This document shows, in pieces, positions 1 to 7,743 of a DNA stretch of 44,723 nucleotides (the first letter of the stretch is position 1; every line of letters begins with the position of its first letter). The notes beneath the pieces were generated by a model, which ran no database searches, had not been told where the DNA came from, and saw nothing but the letters and a program-made list of their open reading frames with translations. Source of the stretch: Rhodococcus sp. HM1. GTDB lineage: Bacteria > Actinomycetota > Actinomycetes > Mycobacteriales > Mycobacteriaceae. Both the position numbers and the translations under genes were made by a program. Location of the stretch: positions 1-44,723 of the forward strand of contig NZ_JALPTB010000054.1 in NCBI RefSeq assembly GCF_023218075.1, in the 5' to 3' direction.

Positions 1-1
1 C

Positions 2-148
2 ACCCACACCGTCGCCCCCGGCGACAGCCTGTGGGCGATCGCCGAGCGCGTCTACGGTGACGGCAACCAGTACCAGCGCATCGCCGATGCGAACGGTATC
101 GCGAACCCGGATCTGATCCACCCGGGCCAGGTGCTCACCATCCCGTAA
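2..148 (+). CDS. LysM-domain protein, C-terminal end (partial)
   Basis: Only the last 48 residues are in the window; the reading frame enters from the left edge and ends at a TAA. The visible part is one complete LysM module: a VAPGDSLWAIAERVYGD start, a helix with YQRIADANGI, and the closing HPGQVLTIP strand. LysM modules bind peptidoglycan or other N-acetylglucosamine polymers, so the protein probably acts in or outside the cell envelope. The LysM sits at the extreme C-terminus, a common arrangement in actinobacterial wall proteins. The N-terminal part, and hence any catalytic domain or signal peptide, is outside the window. A strong hairpin follows the stop. Confidence 0.85.
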   Translation, partial: THTVAPGDSLWAIAERVYGDGNQYQRIADANGIANPDLIHPGQVLTIP

Positions 149-164
149 TCGCAACGGAAATTCG

Positions 165-200
165 GACGCCCCCGCCACCTCGTCCGGTGGCGGGGGCGTC
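165..200. terminator. Perfect hairpin after the LysM gene
   Basis: A perfect 15-bp GC-rich stem (165-179 with 186-200) encloses a 6-nt loop, 17 bases after the LysM stop codon. There is no U-tract, which is usual for actinobacterial terminators. Confidence 0.8.
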
Positions 201-468
201 TGCGTCCGGGCGGCACGACGGACCCGCGCCTCTGCCTGCCGGTGGGCAACTCCCTCAGAGCGTGAACCTGATCGCCACCGTCGCCACGGCGTCACCGGCA
301 CACTCGGACACGCCCGTGGCGTCCACGAGTTTCCGGAGGGCGGCGAGGGCACGGCCGAACACGGCGGATCCGATCATGCGGCGATGATGACGCGCCGCAC
401 GGATGCGACGGAACCGTTCCGATCAGCGCGATCGCAACTCACACTCTGCGACAGCGTCGATTGTCGGA
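201..468. other. Intergenic stretch without recognisable gene
   Basis: About 270 bases lie between the LysM terminator and the promoter-like box of the TY-Chap gene. Short open frames exist on both strands, but none has a convincing ribosome binding site or a recognisable product. I see no RNA gene or repeat here. Confidence 0.5.
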
Positions 469-489
469 GTCCCCCGCTAGTCTTTCCGG
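469..489 (+). promoter_or_regulatory. Promoter-like element upstream of the TY-Chap gene
   Basis: The element reads GTCCCCCG-C-TAGTCT followed by TTCCGG. TAGTCT (478-483) fits the actinobacterial -10 pattern TAnnnT and lies 45 bases before the ATG at 523. A closely similar element occurs before jetA (11709-11729), 17 of 21 positions identical at almost the same distance from the start. No clear -35 box is visible. Confidence 0.4.
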
Positions 490-522
490 CACATCGTTCG
501 GGTCACGGAAGAGAGGTCGATC

Positions 523-1950
523 ATGCCGGGTACGCCATGGGAGAAGGCCGGCACCCGGTTCGATCGCGACGTCGAACGGGCGTGGAAGGAATTCCGGGAG
601 CGCCTGGCCGACCACGTGGCGGCGATGCGCGACGGCGACGGCCTGGTGCTCGAACCGCTGGCGGAGGAGTCCGCCGGGCCTGCCGGGCCCTGTGTGCAGT
701 TCTACGCGTGGGACGGTGGGCAGGTGCGTGTCGAGGTGCCGTCGGATGCGCACCTCGACGACGATCGCCGCCTGAGCACCGCCGATCGGGCGCTGCTGAC
801 CGAGCTGGGTCTGCAGGAACCCACCCGGGGCCCGGACGAGCCGGAGGACGGCGGCTCGCCCGCCTACTGGATGGACCGGCCCACCGGTTGGTCCGACGAG
901 CTGGCGGCGGTGTCGGTGCGGGCGCTGCGCGAGATCTGGGGTGTGCCCCATCCGTTGTTCCTGCGTATCGAGACGTTCGGCCCCGGCCGTACTCCGGCCT
1001 TCGAGCCGCTCCCGACGGTCCGCGAGGCACCCGCTGTCCCTGCGCTGCCGGTGGCCGTCGAGCCGACCGGTGAGGAGCATCTGCGCGAGCTCGTCGAGGC
1101 GACCGTGCAGCGGCGGATCGGGTCGGCGCCGCCGTGGGACGACGACGGCGACATCGTGCTGCGCGTTGCCGGGGTGCTGCTGTTCGTCGGCATCGGACAG
1201 GGTTCGGGGACGGTGGACCTGTTCGCGCCGATCGTGCACACCATCACCGGCCGTACCCGCGCCGCGGAGGTCGTCGCCGATCTCAACCGCCGCTGGCCGC
1301 ACCTGAAGTTCGTGTTGGTCGAGGATCGGGTCGCGGTGGCGCTGCACCTGCCGAGTTCGCCGTTCGTGCCCGCCCACCTGCTGTCCGGGCTCGACCGGAT
1401 GGCCGAGTTCCTCGAGACGCTGGAGGTGGAGTTCGCCACCCATCTCGGCGGCGAGCTGCTGCGCGAGCCGGACCACGTCTGCGCGCCGGACGACGACGAG
1501 GACCCGCCGTGGACTCCCGAGTCGGAGGGCGATCTGCCGCTCGCGCTGCTGGCGCTGCGCGACTTCCACCTGCACGGGGAGGTGGAGATCCAGGTCAAGA
1601 CGGTCGCGGCGATCGGCGACAACGAACCGTCCGAGCTCCAGCGTTTCCTCGCGATGACGGTCGAGCAGCAGGTCGGCTGGGAGTGCGAAGCGCTCGAGCG
1701 CGCCGCGGCCGGCGACGACGACGGCATGGAGGCGGCCGACGCCCGCGCGCTCGAATGGGAGCTGACGGGCCGATCCCTCACCGCGGCACTGGAGTTCCTC
1801 GACAGGCCGGCGGACGAGTCGCCGCGCGCGCCGGCGGCGAAGCCGGGTAAGCCTGCTCGCCCGGCGGTGTCGGACAAGCCGGCCCAGGCGGCCGCGCCGG
1901 AACAGCCCGCCCTGTTCGACGATCCGGACGAGCCCACCCTGTTCGACTAG
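523..1950 (+). CDS. TY-Chap domain protein (YbjN / secretion-chaperone-like)
   Basis: The 475-residue acidic protein resembles the TY-Chap (T3SS YopN/CesT and YbjN chaperone-like) proteins found in actinobacteria. Two alpha/beta chaperone-like modules can be seen, roughly residues 10-160 (FYAWDGGQVRVEVP region) and 185-310 (GDIVLRVAGVLLFVGIG, then a RWPHLKFVLVEDRVAVALHLP stretch). A helical segment follows, and then a low-complexity Pro/Ala tail ending in two LFD repeats. Members are thought to bind peptides or effector proteins, often near secretion or conflict genes; a specific role here is unknown. The ATG at 523 has AGAGG eight bases upstream. The gene stands alone and converges with the macrodomain gene 39 bases away. 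There is no signal peptide, so it should be cytoplasmic. Confidence 0.7.
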   Translation: MPGTPWEKAGTRFDRDVERAWKEFRERLADHVAAMRDGDGLVLEPLAEESAGPAGPCVQFYAWDGGQVRVEVPSDAHLDDDRRLSTADRALLTELGLQEPTRGPDEPEDGGSPAYWMDRPTGWSDELAAVSVRALREIWGVPHPLFLRIETFGPGRTPAFEPLPTVREAPAVPALPVAVEPTGEEHLRELVEATVQRRIGSAPPWDDDGDIVLRVAGVLLFVGIGQGSGTVDLFAPIVHTITGRTRAAEVVADLNRRWPHLKFVLVEDRVAVALHLPSSPFVPAHLLSGLDRMAEFLETLEVEFATHLGGELLREPDHVCAPDDDEDPPWTPESEGDLPLALLALRDFHLHGEVEIQVKTVAAIGDNEPSELQRFLAMTVEQQVGWECEALERAAAGDDDGMEAADARALEWELTGRSLTAALEFLDRPADESPRAPAAKPGKPARPAVSDKPAQAAAPEQPALFDDPDEPTLFD

Positions 1951-1989
1951 GCCACGGGTCGGCCTGGGCGGTATGGAAGCCGGAGGGCC

Positions 1990-2517
1990 TCATCCATCGC
2001 GCTCCTCCCCCGCCACCGCACGCCGCAGCGCGTCTTCCGCGGCCGCGTCGAACGCGACCATCACGGCTCGCTCCACGGCGGTGACCGACGCGCGGATCGC
2101 GGCGACCGCCTGCCGGGCGGCGTCGTCCACCGGCCACCCGTACACGCCCGCAGAGATGAGCGGGAACGTCACGATGCGGGCGCCGAGACCGTCGGCGACG
2201 AGGAGGCTGCGCGTGTACGCCGAGCGCAGGATCGCCGATCTGTCCTCGCGGGCGGAGTACACCGGTCCGACGGTGTGGATGACCCACCGGGCGGGCAGCC
2301 GACCCGCGGTCGTGGCGACGGCTTCGCCCGCGGGCAGCCCGTCCGGCAGCCTGGTGGCGCGCAGTTCCCGGCAGGCCGCGAGGATGTCGGGCCCACCGAC
2401 GCGGTGAATCGCGCCGTCCACCCCACCCCCGCCGAGCAGCGACGAGTTCGCCGCGTTGACGATCGCATCCGCCGCGATCCGGGTGATGTCTCCCGGGACG
2501 ATGTCGATATCGGGCAC
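1990..2517 (-). CDS. Macrodomain protein, probable O-acetyl-ADP-ribose deacetylase
   Basis: The 175-residue protein is essentially one macrodomain of MacroD type. It has the N-terminal IVPGDIT strand, the NAAN motif, the glycine loop GGGGVDGAIHRVGG that embraces ADP-ribose, and a later SAGVYGWP segment at the diphosphate loop. Such enzymes hydrolyse O-acetyl-ADP-ribose or remove mono-ADP-ribose from proteins in the cytoplasm. I chose the GTG at 2517 because AAGGAG lies seven bases upstream and the protein then starts MPDIDIVPGD, as family members do. The open frame continues far upstream, but that part is antisense to malQ. It is divergent from malQ with a 54-base gap, so the two may share a control region. 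Confidence 0.88.
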   Translation of the reverse strand: MPDIDIVPGDITRIAADAIVNAANSSLLGGGGVDGAIHRVGGPDILAACRELRATRLPDGLPAGEAVATTAGRLPARWVIHTVGPVYSAREDRSAILRSAYTRSLLVADGLGARIVTFPLISAGVYGWPVDDAARQAVAAIRASVTAVERAVMVAFDAAAEDALRRAVAGEERDG

Positions 2518-2571
2518 GATCCGCTCCTTCCGCACTGACGGACGGACCTTTTCCTGGCATGATCGCATCCC

Positions 2572-4701
2572 GTGACGGCGACGGTGAAGCTCCGCGAACT
2601 GGCCGAACGTTCCGGCGTCTCCTGCTCGTACCGGGGCTGGGACGGGCAGGAACACTACGTCTGCGACCACACGCTGCAGGCGGTGCTCGGGGCGCTCGAC
2701 ATCCCGGCCGGCTCGGACGAGGAGATCGCCGCGTCCCTCGAGGACGTCCCGAACCGGGCGTGGCGGCGGATGCTGCCCCCGTCGCTGGTCGTCGTCGAGG
2801 GCGAGCATCGCACCTTTCCGGTGCACGTGCCGCACGGCGATCCCGTCGAGGTGTGGGTGGTCGCCGAGGACGGCACCGAACGCGAGGCCGAGCAGCTCGA
2901 CGTGTGGGTCGAGCCGCGCACGGTGGACGACCGGCTCGTGGGCCGGGCGACGTTCGCGGTGCCGGATCTGCCGCCGGGCTGGCACACGCTGCGCGCGCGC
3001 AGCAACGACGTCGAGGCGGCCGTGACGCTCGTGGTGACACCCGCCCGGCTCGCGGCCGCGGACCGGCTGCTCGAGAAGCGACGGTGGGGTGTTGCGGCCC
3101 AGGTGTATTCGGTGCGGTCGAGCCGGTCGTGGGGGCTGGGCGACTTCGCGGATCTCGCGGATCTGGCCGCGGTGACCGGCGCGGCGTACGGCGGGGACTT
3201 CCTGCTGGTCAACCCGGTGCACGCCGGGGATCCCCGGCCCCCGGTCGAGCCGTCGCCCTATCTGCCCTCGTCGCGGCGCTTCGCCGATCCGCTGTATGTG
3301 CGCGTCGAGAACATCCCCGAGACGGCCTATCTGCCCACCAAGCACCGCAAGCGCCTCGACGCGTACGCGGCGAAGTTCGCGCGCGCGAACCGCAAGGGTA
3401 AGCGGCTCGACCGCGACGCGACCTTGCGCGCGAAACTCGATGTGCTCGAACACGTGTACCGGGTGCCGCGTTCGGCGTCCCGGCAGGTGGCGTTCGAGAC
3501 GTTCCGCGCCGAGGGTGGCCGGGCGCTCGCGGATTTCGCGTTGTGGTGCGCGCTCGCCGAGAAGTTCGGCGATCGCCCCGAACGGTGGGCGAAGCGGGCA
3601 CCGTCCCCGGATCACCCGGACACCGAGCGGCTGCGCGCGAAACTGGCCGACCGCATCGAGTTCCACTGCTGGCTGCAGTGGGTGTGCGACGAGCAGCTCG
3701 CGACGGCTCAGGAGGCCGCACGGACCGCGGGCATGGATCTCGGCATCGTGCACGACCTGGCGGTGGGGGTGCGCCGCAACGGTGCCGACGCGTGGACACT
3801 CGGGGATGCGCTGGCCACCGGCGTGACGGTGGGCGCTCCCCCCGACGATTTCAACAAGCGCGGTCAGGACTGGAACCAGCCGCCGTGGCGGCCGGACCGG
3901 CTAGCCGAACTCGGATACCGGCCGTTCCGGGACGTGCTGCGGGCGGCGTTGCGGCACGCCGGGGGGCTCCGCGTCGACCACATCCTCGGGTTGTTCCGCA
4001 CCTGGTGGGTGCCCGACGGCTGCACCCCCGACGAAGGCACCTACGTCCGGTACGACCACGAGGCGCTCGTCGGCATCCTGGTGCTGGAGGCACAGCGCGC
4101 CGGGGCCGTGGTGATCGGCGAGGACCTGGGGGTGTTCGAGGGCTGGGTGCAGCAGTACCTGGCCGGTCGCGGGGTCGCGGGCACGTCGATCCTGTGGTTC
4201 GAGAAGGACGGGCACGATCCGCGGCCACCGGAGAGCTACCGGCAGCTGTGCCTGACGTCGGTGACCACACACGACCTGCCGCCCACGGCGGGTTATCTCG
4301 CCGGCGACCACGTGCGGTTGCGCTCGGAACTCGGCCTGCTCGAACGCGATCTCGACGCCGAACTCGCCGAAGCCGAGCAGGAACGGGATGCGGTGCTGCA
4401 GCTCGCCCGCGACCGGGGTCTGCTCCCGCCGGCCGACCCCGACGACACCGAGCAGGACGTCGCCGACCCGCAGACCGTCGAGGCGCTGCACCGGCTGATC
4501 GCAGCGAGTCCCTCTGCGCTGCTGGCGGTTTCACTCGTCGACGCGGTCGGTGAGCGGCGCAGCCAGAACCAGCCCGGCACCACCGACGAATACCCGAACT
4601 GGCGGATCCCACTCGCCGACGGTCGTGGCCGCGCGGTGCTGCTCGACGACCTCGCCGGAAGCGACCGGTTCGCCGCGCTCGCCGCCGCCGTCCGCGGCTG
4701 A
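2572..4701 (+). CDS. malQ: 4-alpha-glucanotransferase (amylomaltase, GH77)
   Basis: The 709-residue protein is a GH77 amylomaltase, which transfers maltodextrin chains between alpha-1,4-glucans in maltose and glycogen metabolism. The catalytic triad is visible: nucleophile D469 in LRVDHILG, acid/base E517 in GEDLG and D568 in TTHDLP. The about 150-residue N-terminal domain before the barrel (which begins near AAQVYSVRSSRSWGLGDF) is typical of long actinobacterial MalQ. The start is GTG at 2572 and gives MTATVKLRELAERSGV; no strong Shine-Dalgarno is seen. The gene is divergent from the macrodomain gene and is followed by a perfect hairpin before the convergent acyl-CoA ligase. It looks intact. 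Confidence 0.95.
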   Translation: MTATVKLRELAERSGVSCSYRGWDGQEHYVCDHTLQAVLGALDIPAGSDEEIAASLEDVPNRAWRRMLPPSLVVVEGEHRTFPVHVPHGDPVEVWVVAEDGTEREAEQLDVWVEPRTVDDRLVGRATFAVPDLPPGWHTLRARSNDVEAAVTLVVTPARLAAADRLLEKRRWGVAAQVYSVRSSRSWGLGDFADLADLAAVTGAAYGGDFLLVNPVHAGDPRPPVEPSPYLPSSRRFADPLYVRVENIPETAYLPTKHRKRLDAYAAKFARANRKGKRLDRDATLRAKLDVLEHVYRVPRSASRQVAFETFRAEGGRALADFALWCALAEKFGDRPERWAKRAPSPDHPDTERLRAKLADRIEFHCWLQWVCDEQLATAQEAARTAGMDLGIVHDLAVGVRRNGADAWTLGDALATGVTVGAPPDDFNKRGQDWNQPPWRPDRLAELGYRPFRDVLRAALRHAGGLRVDHILGLFRTWWVPDGCTPDEGTYVRYDHEALVGILVLEAQRAGAVVIGEDLGVFEGWVQQYLAGRGVAGTSILWFEKDGHDPRPPESYRQLCLTSVTTHDLPPTAGYLAGDHVRLRSELGLLERDLDAELAEAEQERDAVLQLARDRGLLPPADPDDTEQDVADPQTVEALHRLIAASPSALLAVSLVDAVGERRSQNQPGTTDEYPNWRIPLADGRGRAVLLDDLAGSDRFAALAAAVRG

Positions 4702-4724
4702 CTTTCCGGATCCACCCGGGACGA

Positions 4725-4762
4725 CGATGCGGACCCACCCGTGTTCGGGTGGGTCCGCATCG
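4725..4762. terminator. Bidirectional terminator between malQ and the FadD15-type gene
   Basis: A perfect 17-bp stem (4725-4741 with 4746-4762) with the tetraloop TGTT lies between two convergent stop codons, so it can serve both genes. Confidence 0.85.
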
Positions 4763-4782
4763 GTTCCTGTCGACGCCGGCGA

Positions 4783-6576
4783 TCAGTGGCCGTACATGCT
4801 CTCGATGTCCTCGGCGAAGCGTTCGGTGACGATGTTGCGCTTGATCTTCAGCGTCGGGGTCAGCTCGCCCGTCGCCTCGGTCAGGTCGCGGTCGAGGATC
4901 ACGAACTTCTTGATCGCCTCGGCGTGCGAGACGGTCGAGTTGGCGTCGTCGACGATGGCCTGCATCGCGTCGCGCAGCGCCGGGTCGTGCCGCAGCTGGG
5001 CGATCGTCGTGGTGGCGGGCTTGCCGTTCTCGGCCTTCCAGTTGGCGAACACGTCGGGATCGACGGTGAGCAGCGCGGTGACGTACGCGCGGCCGTCACC
5101 GATCACCACGGCCTGCGAAACCAGTGTGTGCGAACGCATCCGGTCCTCGAGCGGGCCGGGCGAGACGTTCTTTCCGCCGGCGGTGACGATGAGGTCCTTC
5201 TTGCGGCCGGTGATGTACACGTAGCCGTCGTCGTCGATCTCGCCGAGGTCGCCGGTGCGGAACCAACCGTCGCGGAAGACCTCCTCGGTGGCCTTCTCGT
5301 TGCGCCAGTAGCCCTGGAATATCACGCCGCCGCGCAGCTCGATCTCGCCGTCCTCGGCGATGCGGGTGCTGTTGCCGCCCAAGGGCTGACCGACCGAACC
5401 GATCTTCTGTGCGCCGGGCATGTTGACGCTGTGCGCGGCGGTGGACTCGGTCAGGCCGTAGCCCTCGTAGATCGGCACGCCGACGCCGCGGAAGAAGTGT
5501 CCGAGCTTCGGGCTGAGCGCGCCGCCACCGGAGATCGCGTACCAGCAGTCGTTGCCCATCGCCGCCCGCAGCTTCGAGTAGACGAGCTTGTCGGCCATCG
5601 CGTGCTTGGCCTTGAGCGCCAGGGAGGGGCCGCCCTGGTCGAGGGACTCGCTGTAGGCGATGGCGGTCTCCTCGGCGAACCGGAAGATCGAGGCGTTGAG
5701 CTTACCGCCCGCGGCCGCCTTGCCGGCGGCGGCGTCGCGCACCTTCTCGAACACGCGCGGCACACCGAGGATGATGTTCGGCGAGTACCGCTCGAACTGG
5801 GCGGAAACCGTCGAGAAGTCCGACCAGTGCGACTGTGCCGCGCCGCATTCGAACAGCGCCAACGCCACCGCGCGGGCCAGCACGTGCGCGAGCGGCAGGA
5901 AGGTCAGGCCGCGGTTGCCGGGCTTGGCGACCGCGCCGACCGCGGAGGTGAGGATCGCACGGACCTCGGACAGGAAGTTGCGGTGGGTGAGGATGCAGCC
6001 CTTGGGCCGGCCCGTGGTGCCGGAGGTGTAGACCAGCGAGGCCAGATCGTCGGCGCGGATGCCGTCGAGGCGGGTCCGGACCTCGAGGTCGTCGATGTCG
6101 GCGCCCTCGGCGATCAGGGTGTCGACGGCACCGCCGTCGATCTGCACGATGCGGCGCAGGGTCTCGGGCATGTCGACGAACAGCTCCTCGTGGCCGGCGG
6201 TCTCGACGACGGCGAGCACCGCCTCCGAATCCTGCAGGATCCAGCGGATCTGATCGGTGGACGACGAGTCGTAGATCGGCACCGACACCGCGCCGGCGGC
6301 CCAGATCGCGTAGTCGAACAGGGACCACTCGTAGCGGGTGGCCGACAGGAGGGCGATCCGGTCGCCGGGCTGCACACCGTTGGCGATCAGACCCTTCGCG
6401 ACGCCGGTGACCTGCTCGGCGAACTGGCTCGCGGTCACGGCGACCCATTCGCCCTGCGCTTCGGGGCGCGAGAACATCACCCGGTGCGGGGTCTTCTCCG
6501 CGTGCACGAAGACCGTGTGGACGACGGACTCGTCGTCGCCGACGGTGAACTGGGCGGGGGTCGAGTACTCACGCAC
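4783..6576 (-). CDS. Long-chain fatty-acid-CoA ligase, FadD15-like
   Basis: The 597-residue AMP-forming ligase activates fatty acids to acyl-CoA with ATP and CoA. Visible motifs are the phosphate loop YTSGTTGRPKG, the adenine motif YEGYGLTEST, the hinge motif DGWFRTGDLG and the C-terminal GRKKDLIVTAGGKNVSP segment. Order and length match mycobacterial FadD15 (about 600 residues). I chose the GTG at 6576: it gives MREYSTPAQFTVG, in register with the FadD15 N-terminus, and GGAG lies six bases upstream. Two upstream ATGs (6582, 6588) are possible but lack a good Shine-Dalgarno. The start lies inside the last codons of the upstream MarR gene (8-base overlap), so the two are probably co-transcribed. 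The fatty-acid substrate cannot be deduced. Confidence 0.93.
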   Translation of the reverse strand: MREYSTPAQFTVGDDESVVHTVFVHAEKTPHRVMFSRPEAQGEWVAVTASQFAEQVTGVAKGLIANGVQPGDRIALLSATRYEWSLFDYAIWAAGAVSVPIYDSSSTDQIRWILQDSEAVLAVVETAGHEELFVDMPETLRRIVQIDGGAVDTLIAEGADIDDLEVRTRLDGIRADDLASLVYTSGTTGRPKGCILTHRNFLSEVRAILTSAVGAVAKPGNRGLTFLPLAHVLARAVALALFECGAAQSHWSDFSTVSAQFERYSPNIILGVPRVFEKVRDAAAGKAAAGGKLNASIFRFAEETAIAYSESLDQGGPSLALKAKHAMADKLVYSKLRAAMGNDCWYAISGGGALSPKLGHFFRGVGVPIYEGYGLTESTAAHSVNMPGAQKIGSVGQPLGGNSTRIAEDGEIELRGGVIFQGYWRNEKATEEVFRDGWFRTGDLGEIDDDGYVYITGRKKDLIVTAGGKNVSPGPLEDRMRSHTLVSQAVVIGDGRAYVTALLTVDPDVFANWKAENGKPATTTIAQLRHDPALRDAMQAIVDDANSTVSHAEAIKKFVILDRDLTEATGELTPTLKIKRNIVTERFAEDIESMYGH

Positions 6577-7081
6577 GGGCATCTCCATCGTTCGAGTCGG
6601 TCGTCGCGGCGGACGCGGTGTCCACACCGTGACGGAATCGGCGCAGCAGGTGGACGAACCGGTCGAGTTCATCCTGGTTCCAACCGGCAAGTCCCGCACG
6701 CACATCGTCGTGTCGGCGCGCGACCGTGTCCTCGAGGACGGTCCGGCCGCGGTCGGTCAGGTTCAGCGGATGCCCGAGCCGGGTCGGTCCCGGTTCCGCC
6801 GCGACCCAGCCGGCGTCGACGCAGGTGCGCAGCTGGCGGGACACGGTGGAGCGGTTGACACCGAAGGCGTCCGAGACGTCGGTCGCGCGGCATCCGGGGT
6901 TCCGGGCGATGTACCCGAGCAGGGAGTGTTGCGTAAAAGTCAGCGCGCCGCTGTGCGCGCGTTCCCCCGCGATCAGGTACCGGACGAGGTGGACGAACTC
7001 GTCGTACACCTCGGCCACGACCGCCGGGCGCAGCGAGGCGTCGGCGTCGGCCTGTCCGGGCACAGAATGGTTCTGTTGCAC
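6569..7081 (-). CDS. MarR-family transcriptional regulator
   Basis: The 170-residue protein is a MarR-type winged-helix regulator, a cytoplasmic dimeric DNA-binding protein. The helix-turn-helix is visible around residues 60-90 (CRATDVSDAFGVNRSTVSRQLR), followed by a wing (GWVAAEPGPTRLGHPLNLTDRG) and a C-terminal dimer helix. The start is GTG at 7081 with AAGG seven bases upstream. The 3' end overlaps the start of the acyl-CoA ligase gene by eight bases, which points to control of that gene and of itself. A GTTGC-N5-GCAAC palindrome covers its own start codon and is a plausible autoregulatory site. The ligand is unknown; acyl-CoA or fatty acids are a guess from context. Confidence 0.9.
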   Translation of the reverse strand: MQQNHSVPGQADADASLRPAVVAEVYDEFVHLVRYLIAGERAHSGALTFTQHSLLGYIARNPGCRATDVSDAFGVNRSTVSRQLRTCVDAGWVAAEPGPTRLGHPLNLTDRGRTVLEDTVARRHDDVRAGLAGWNQDELDRFVHLLRRFRHGVDTASAATTDSNDGDARA

Positions 7082-7089
7082 ACGGCAAC
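7075..7089. promoter_or_regulatory. Candidate MarR operator over its own start codon
   Basis: GTTGC-ACACG-GCAAC is a perfect 5-5-5 palindrome that includes the GTG start of the MarR gene. TTGC/GCAA half-sites are common in MarR operators. Function is inferred from position only. Confidence 0.45.
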
Positions 7090-7124
7090 CTTAAGCCTCG
7101 AGTGGCCCGGAACACGAATCGGGA

Positions 7125-7577
7125 CTAGCTCCGACGACGCACATACGACTCGACCACCCCGTCGAGCACCGCGCTGCCCGCGTCGTCGACGAGCGTGACG
7201 GTGGCGGTGACCAGCCCGCGACCGCGGTCGTCGAGCGTCACGTCGTCGATCACATAGGTCCCGGTCAGCGTGGTTCCCGGCAGCACCGGGCTCAGGAACC
7301 GGACCTGCCTCAGCTGCCTGCCGGCGATCACCGCCCACCGTCCGTAGGCGGCGTCGACGGTGAGCCGCTGCGCGACCGCGAGGGTGTGGATTCCGCTGGC
7401 GATCAGGCTTCCGAACGGCCCCGATGCCGCGGCGTCGCGGTCGGTGTGGAACCACTGCGGATCCCACGACCGGGCGAAATCGACCAGTTCGTCCTCGCCG
7501 ACCGTGTGGGTCCCCAATCCGATCCGGTCGCCGACCACCAGGTCCTCGGCATACATCAGGGTCTGCGGTGCACTCAC
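7125..7577 (-). CDS. MaoC-like (R)-hydratase domain protein
   Basis: The 150-residue single hot-dog-fold protein belongs to the MaoC / (R)-specific enoyl-CoA hydratase family, which adds water to trans-2-enoyl-CoA. The hydratase motif is present with D39 and H44 (SWDPQWFHTD) and the following GPFGSLIASG loop. The start is GTG at 7577, with GAGGAG about seven bases upstream; the longer open frame upstream runs through terminator hairpins and is not coding. Its position after MarR and FadD15-like genes in opposite transcription order suggests acyl-CoA metabolism, but a double hairpin separates it from the dioxygenase operon upstream. It should be cytoplasmic. Confidence 0.85.
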   Translation of the reverse strand: MSAPQTLMYAEDLVVGDRIGLGTHTVGEDELVDFARSWDPQWFHTDRDAAASGPFGSLIASGIHTLAVAQRLTVDAAYGRWAVIAGRQLRQVRFLSPVLPGTTLTGTYVIDDVTLDDRGRGLVTATVTLVDDAGSAVLDGVVESYVRRRS

Positions 7578-7675
7578 GCGGTTCTCCTCGGTCGGGTCCG
7601 GATCCGTGACAACGATCCGGTCCCGCCATTGGACCATTCCACGGGCCGGCGACGACCGGCGGCCGAACACGGGGG

Positions 7676-7739
7676 TGCCCCGGGACGACGGATCGTCCCG
7701 GGGCATGCGCTGCCGGCTCCCCCTGCCAGCCGGCAGCGC
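7676..7739 (-). terminator. Tandem hairpins ending the dioxygenase/SBP operon
   Basis: Two perfect stem-loops lie side by side. One has a 13-bp stem (7676-7688 with 7693-7705, loop CGGA). The other has a 12-bp stem (7707-7718 with 7728-7739, 9-nt loop). They start five bases after the stop codon of the substrate-binding protein gene and isolate it from the MaoC-like gene. Confidence 0.8.
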
Positions 7740-7743
7740 CCCG

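Noticed and set aside
2518-3753. Long upstream extension of the macrodomain reading frame
   Set aside because: It is antisense to malQ; the GTG at 2517 has a good Shine-Dalgarno and gives the normal macrodomain N-terminus.
4741-6858. A plus-strand open frame of 705 codons opposite the FadD15-like gene
   Set aside because: Antisense shadow; the minus strand encodes a complete acyl-CoA ligase.
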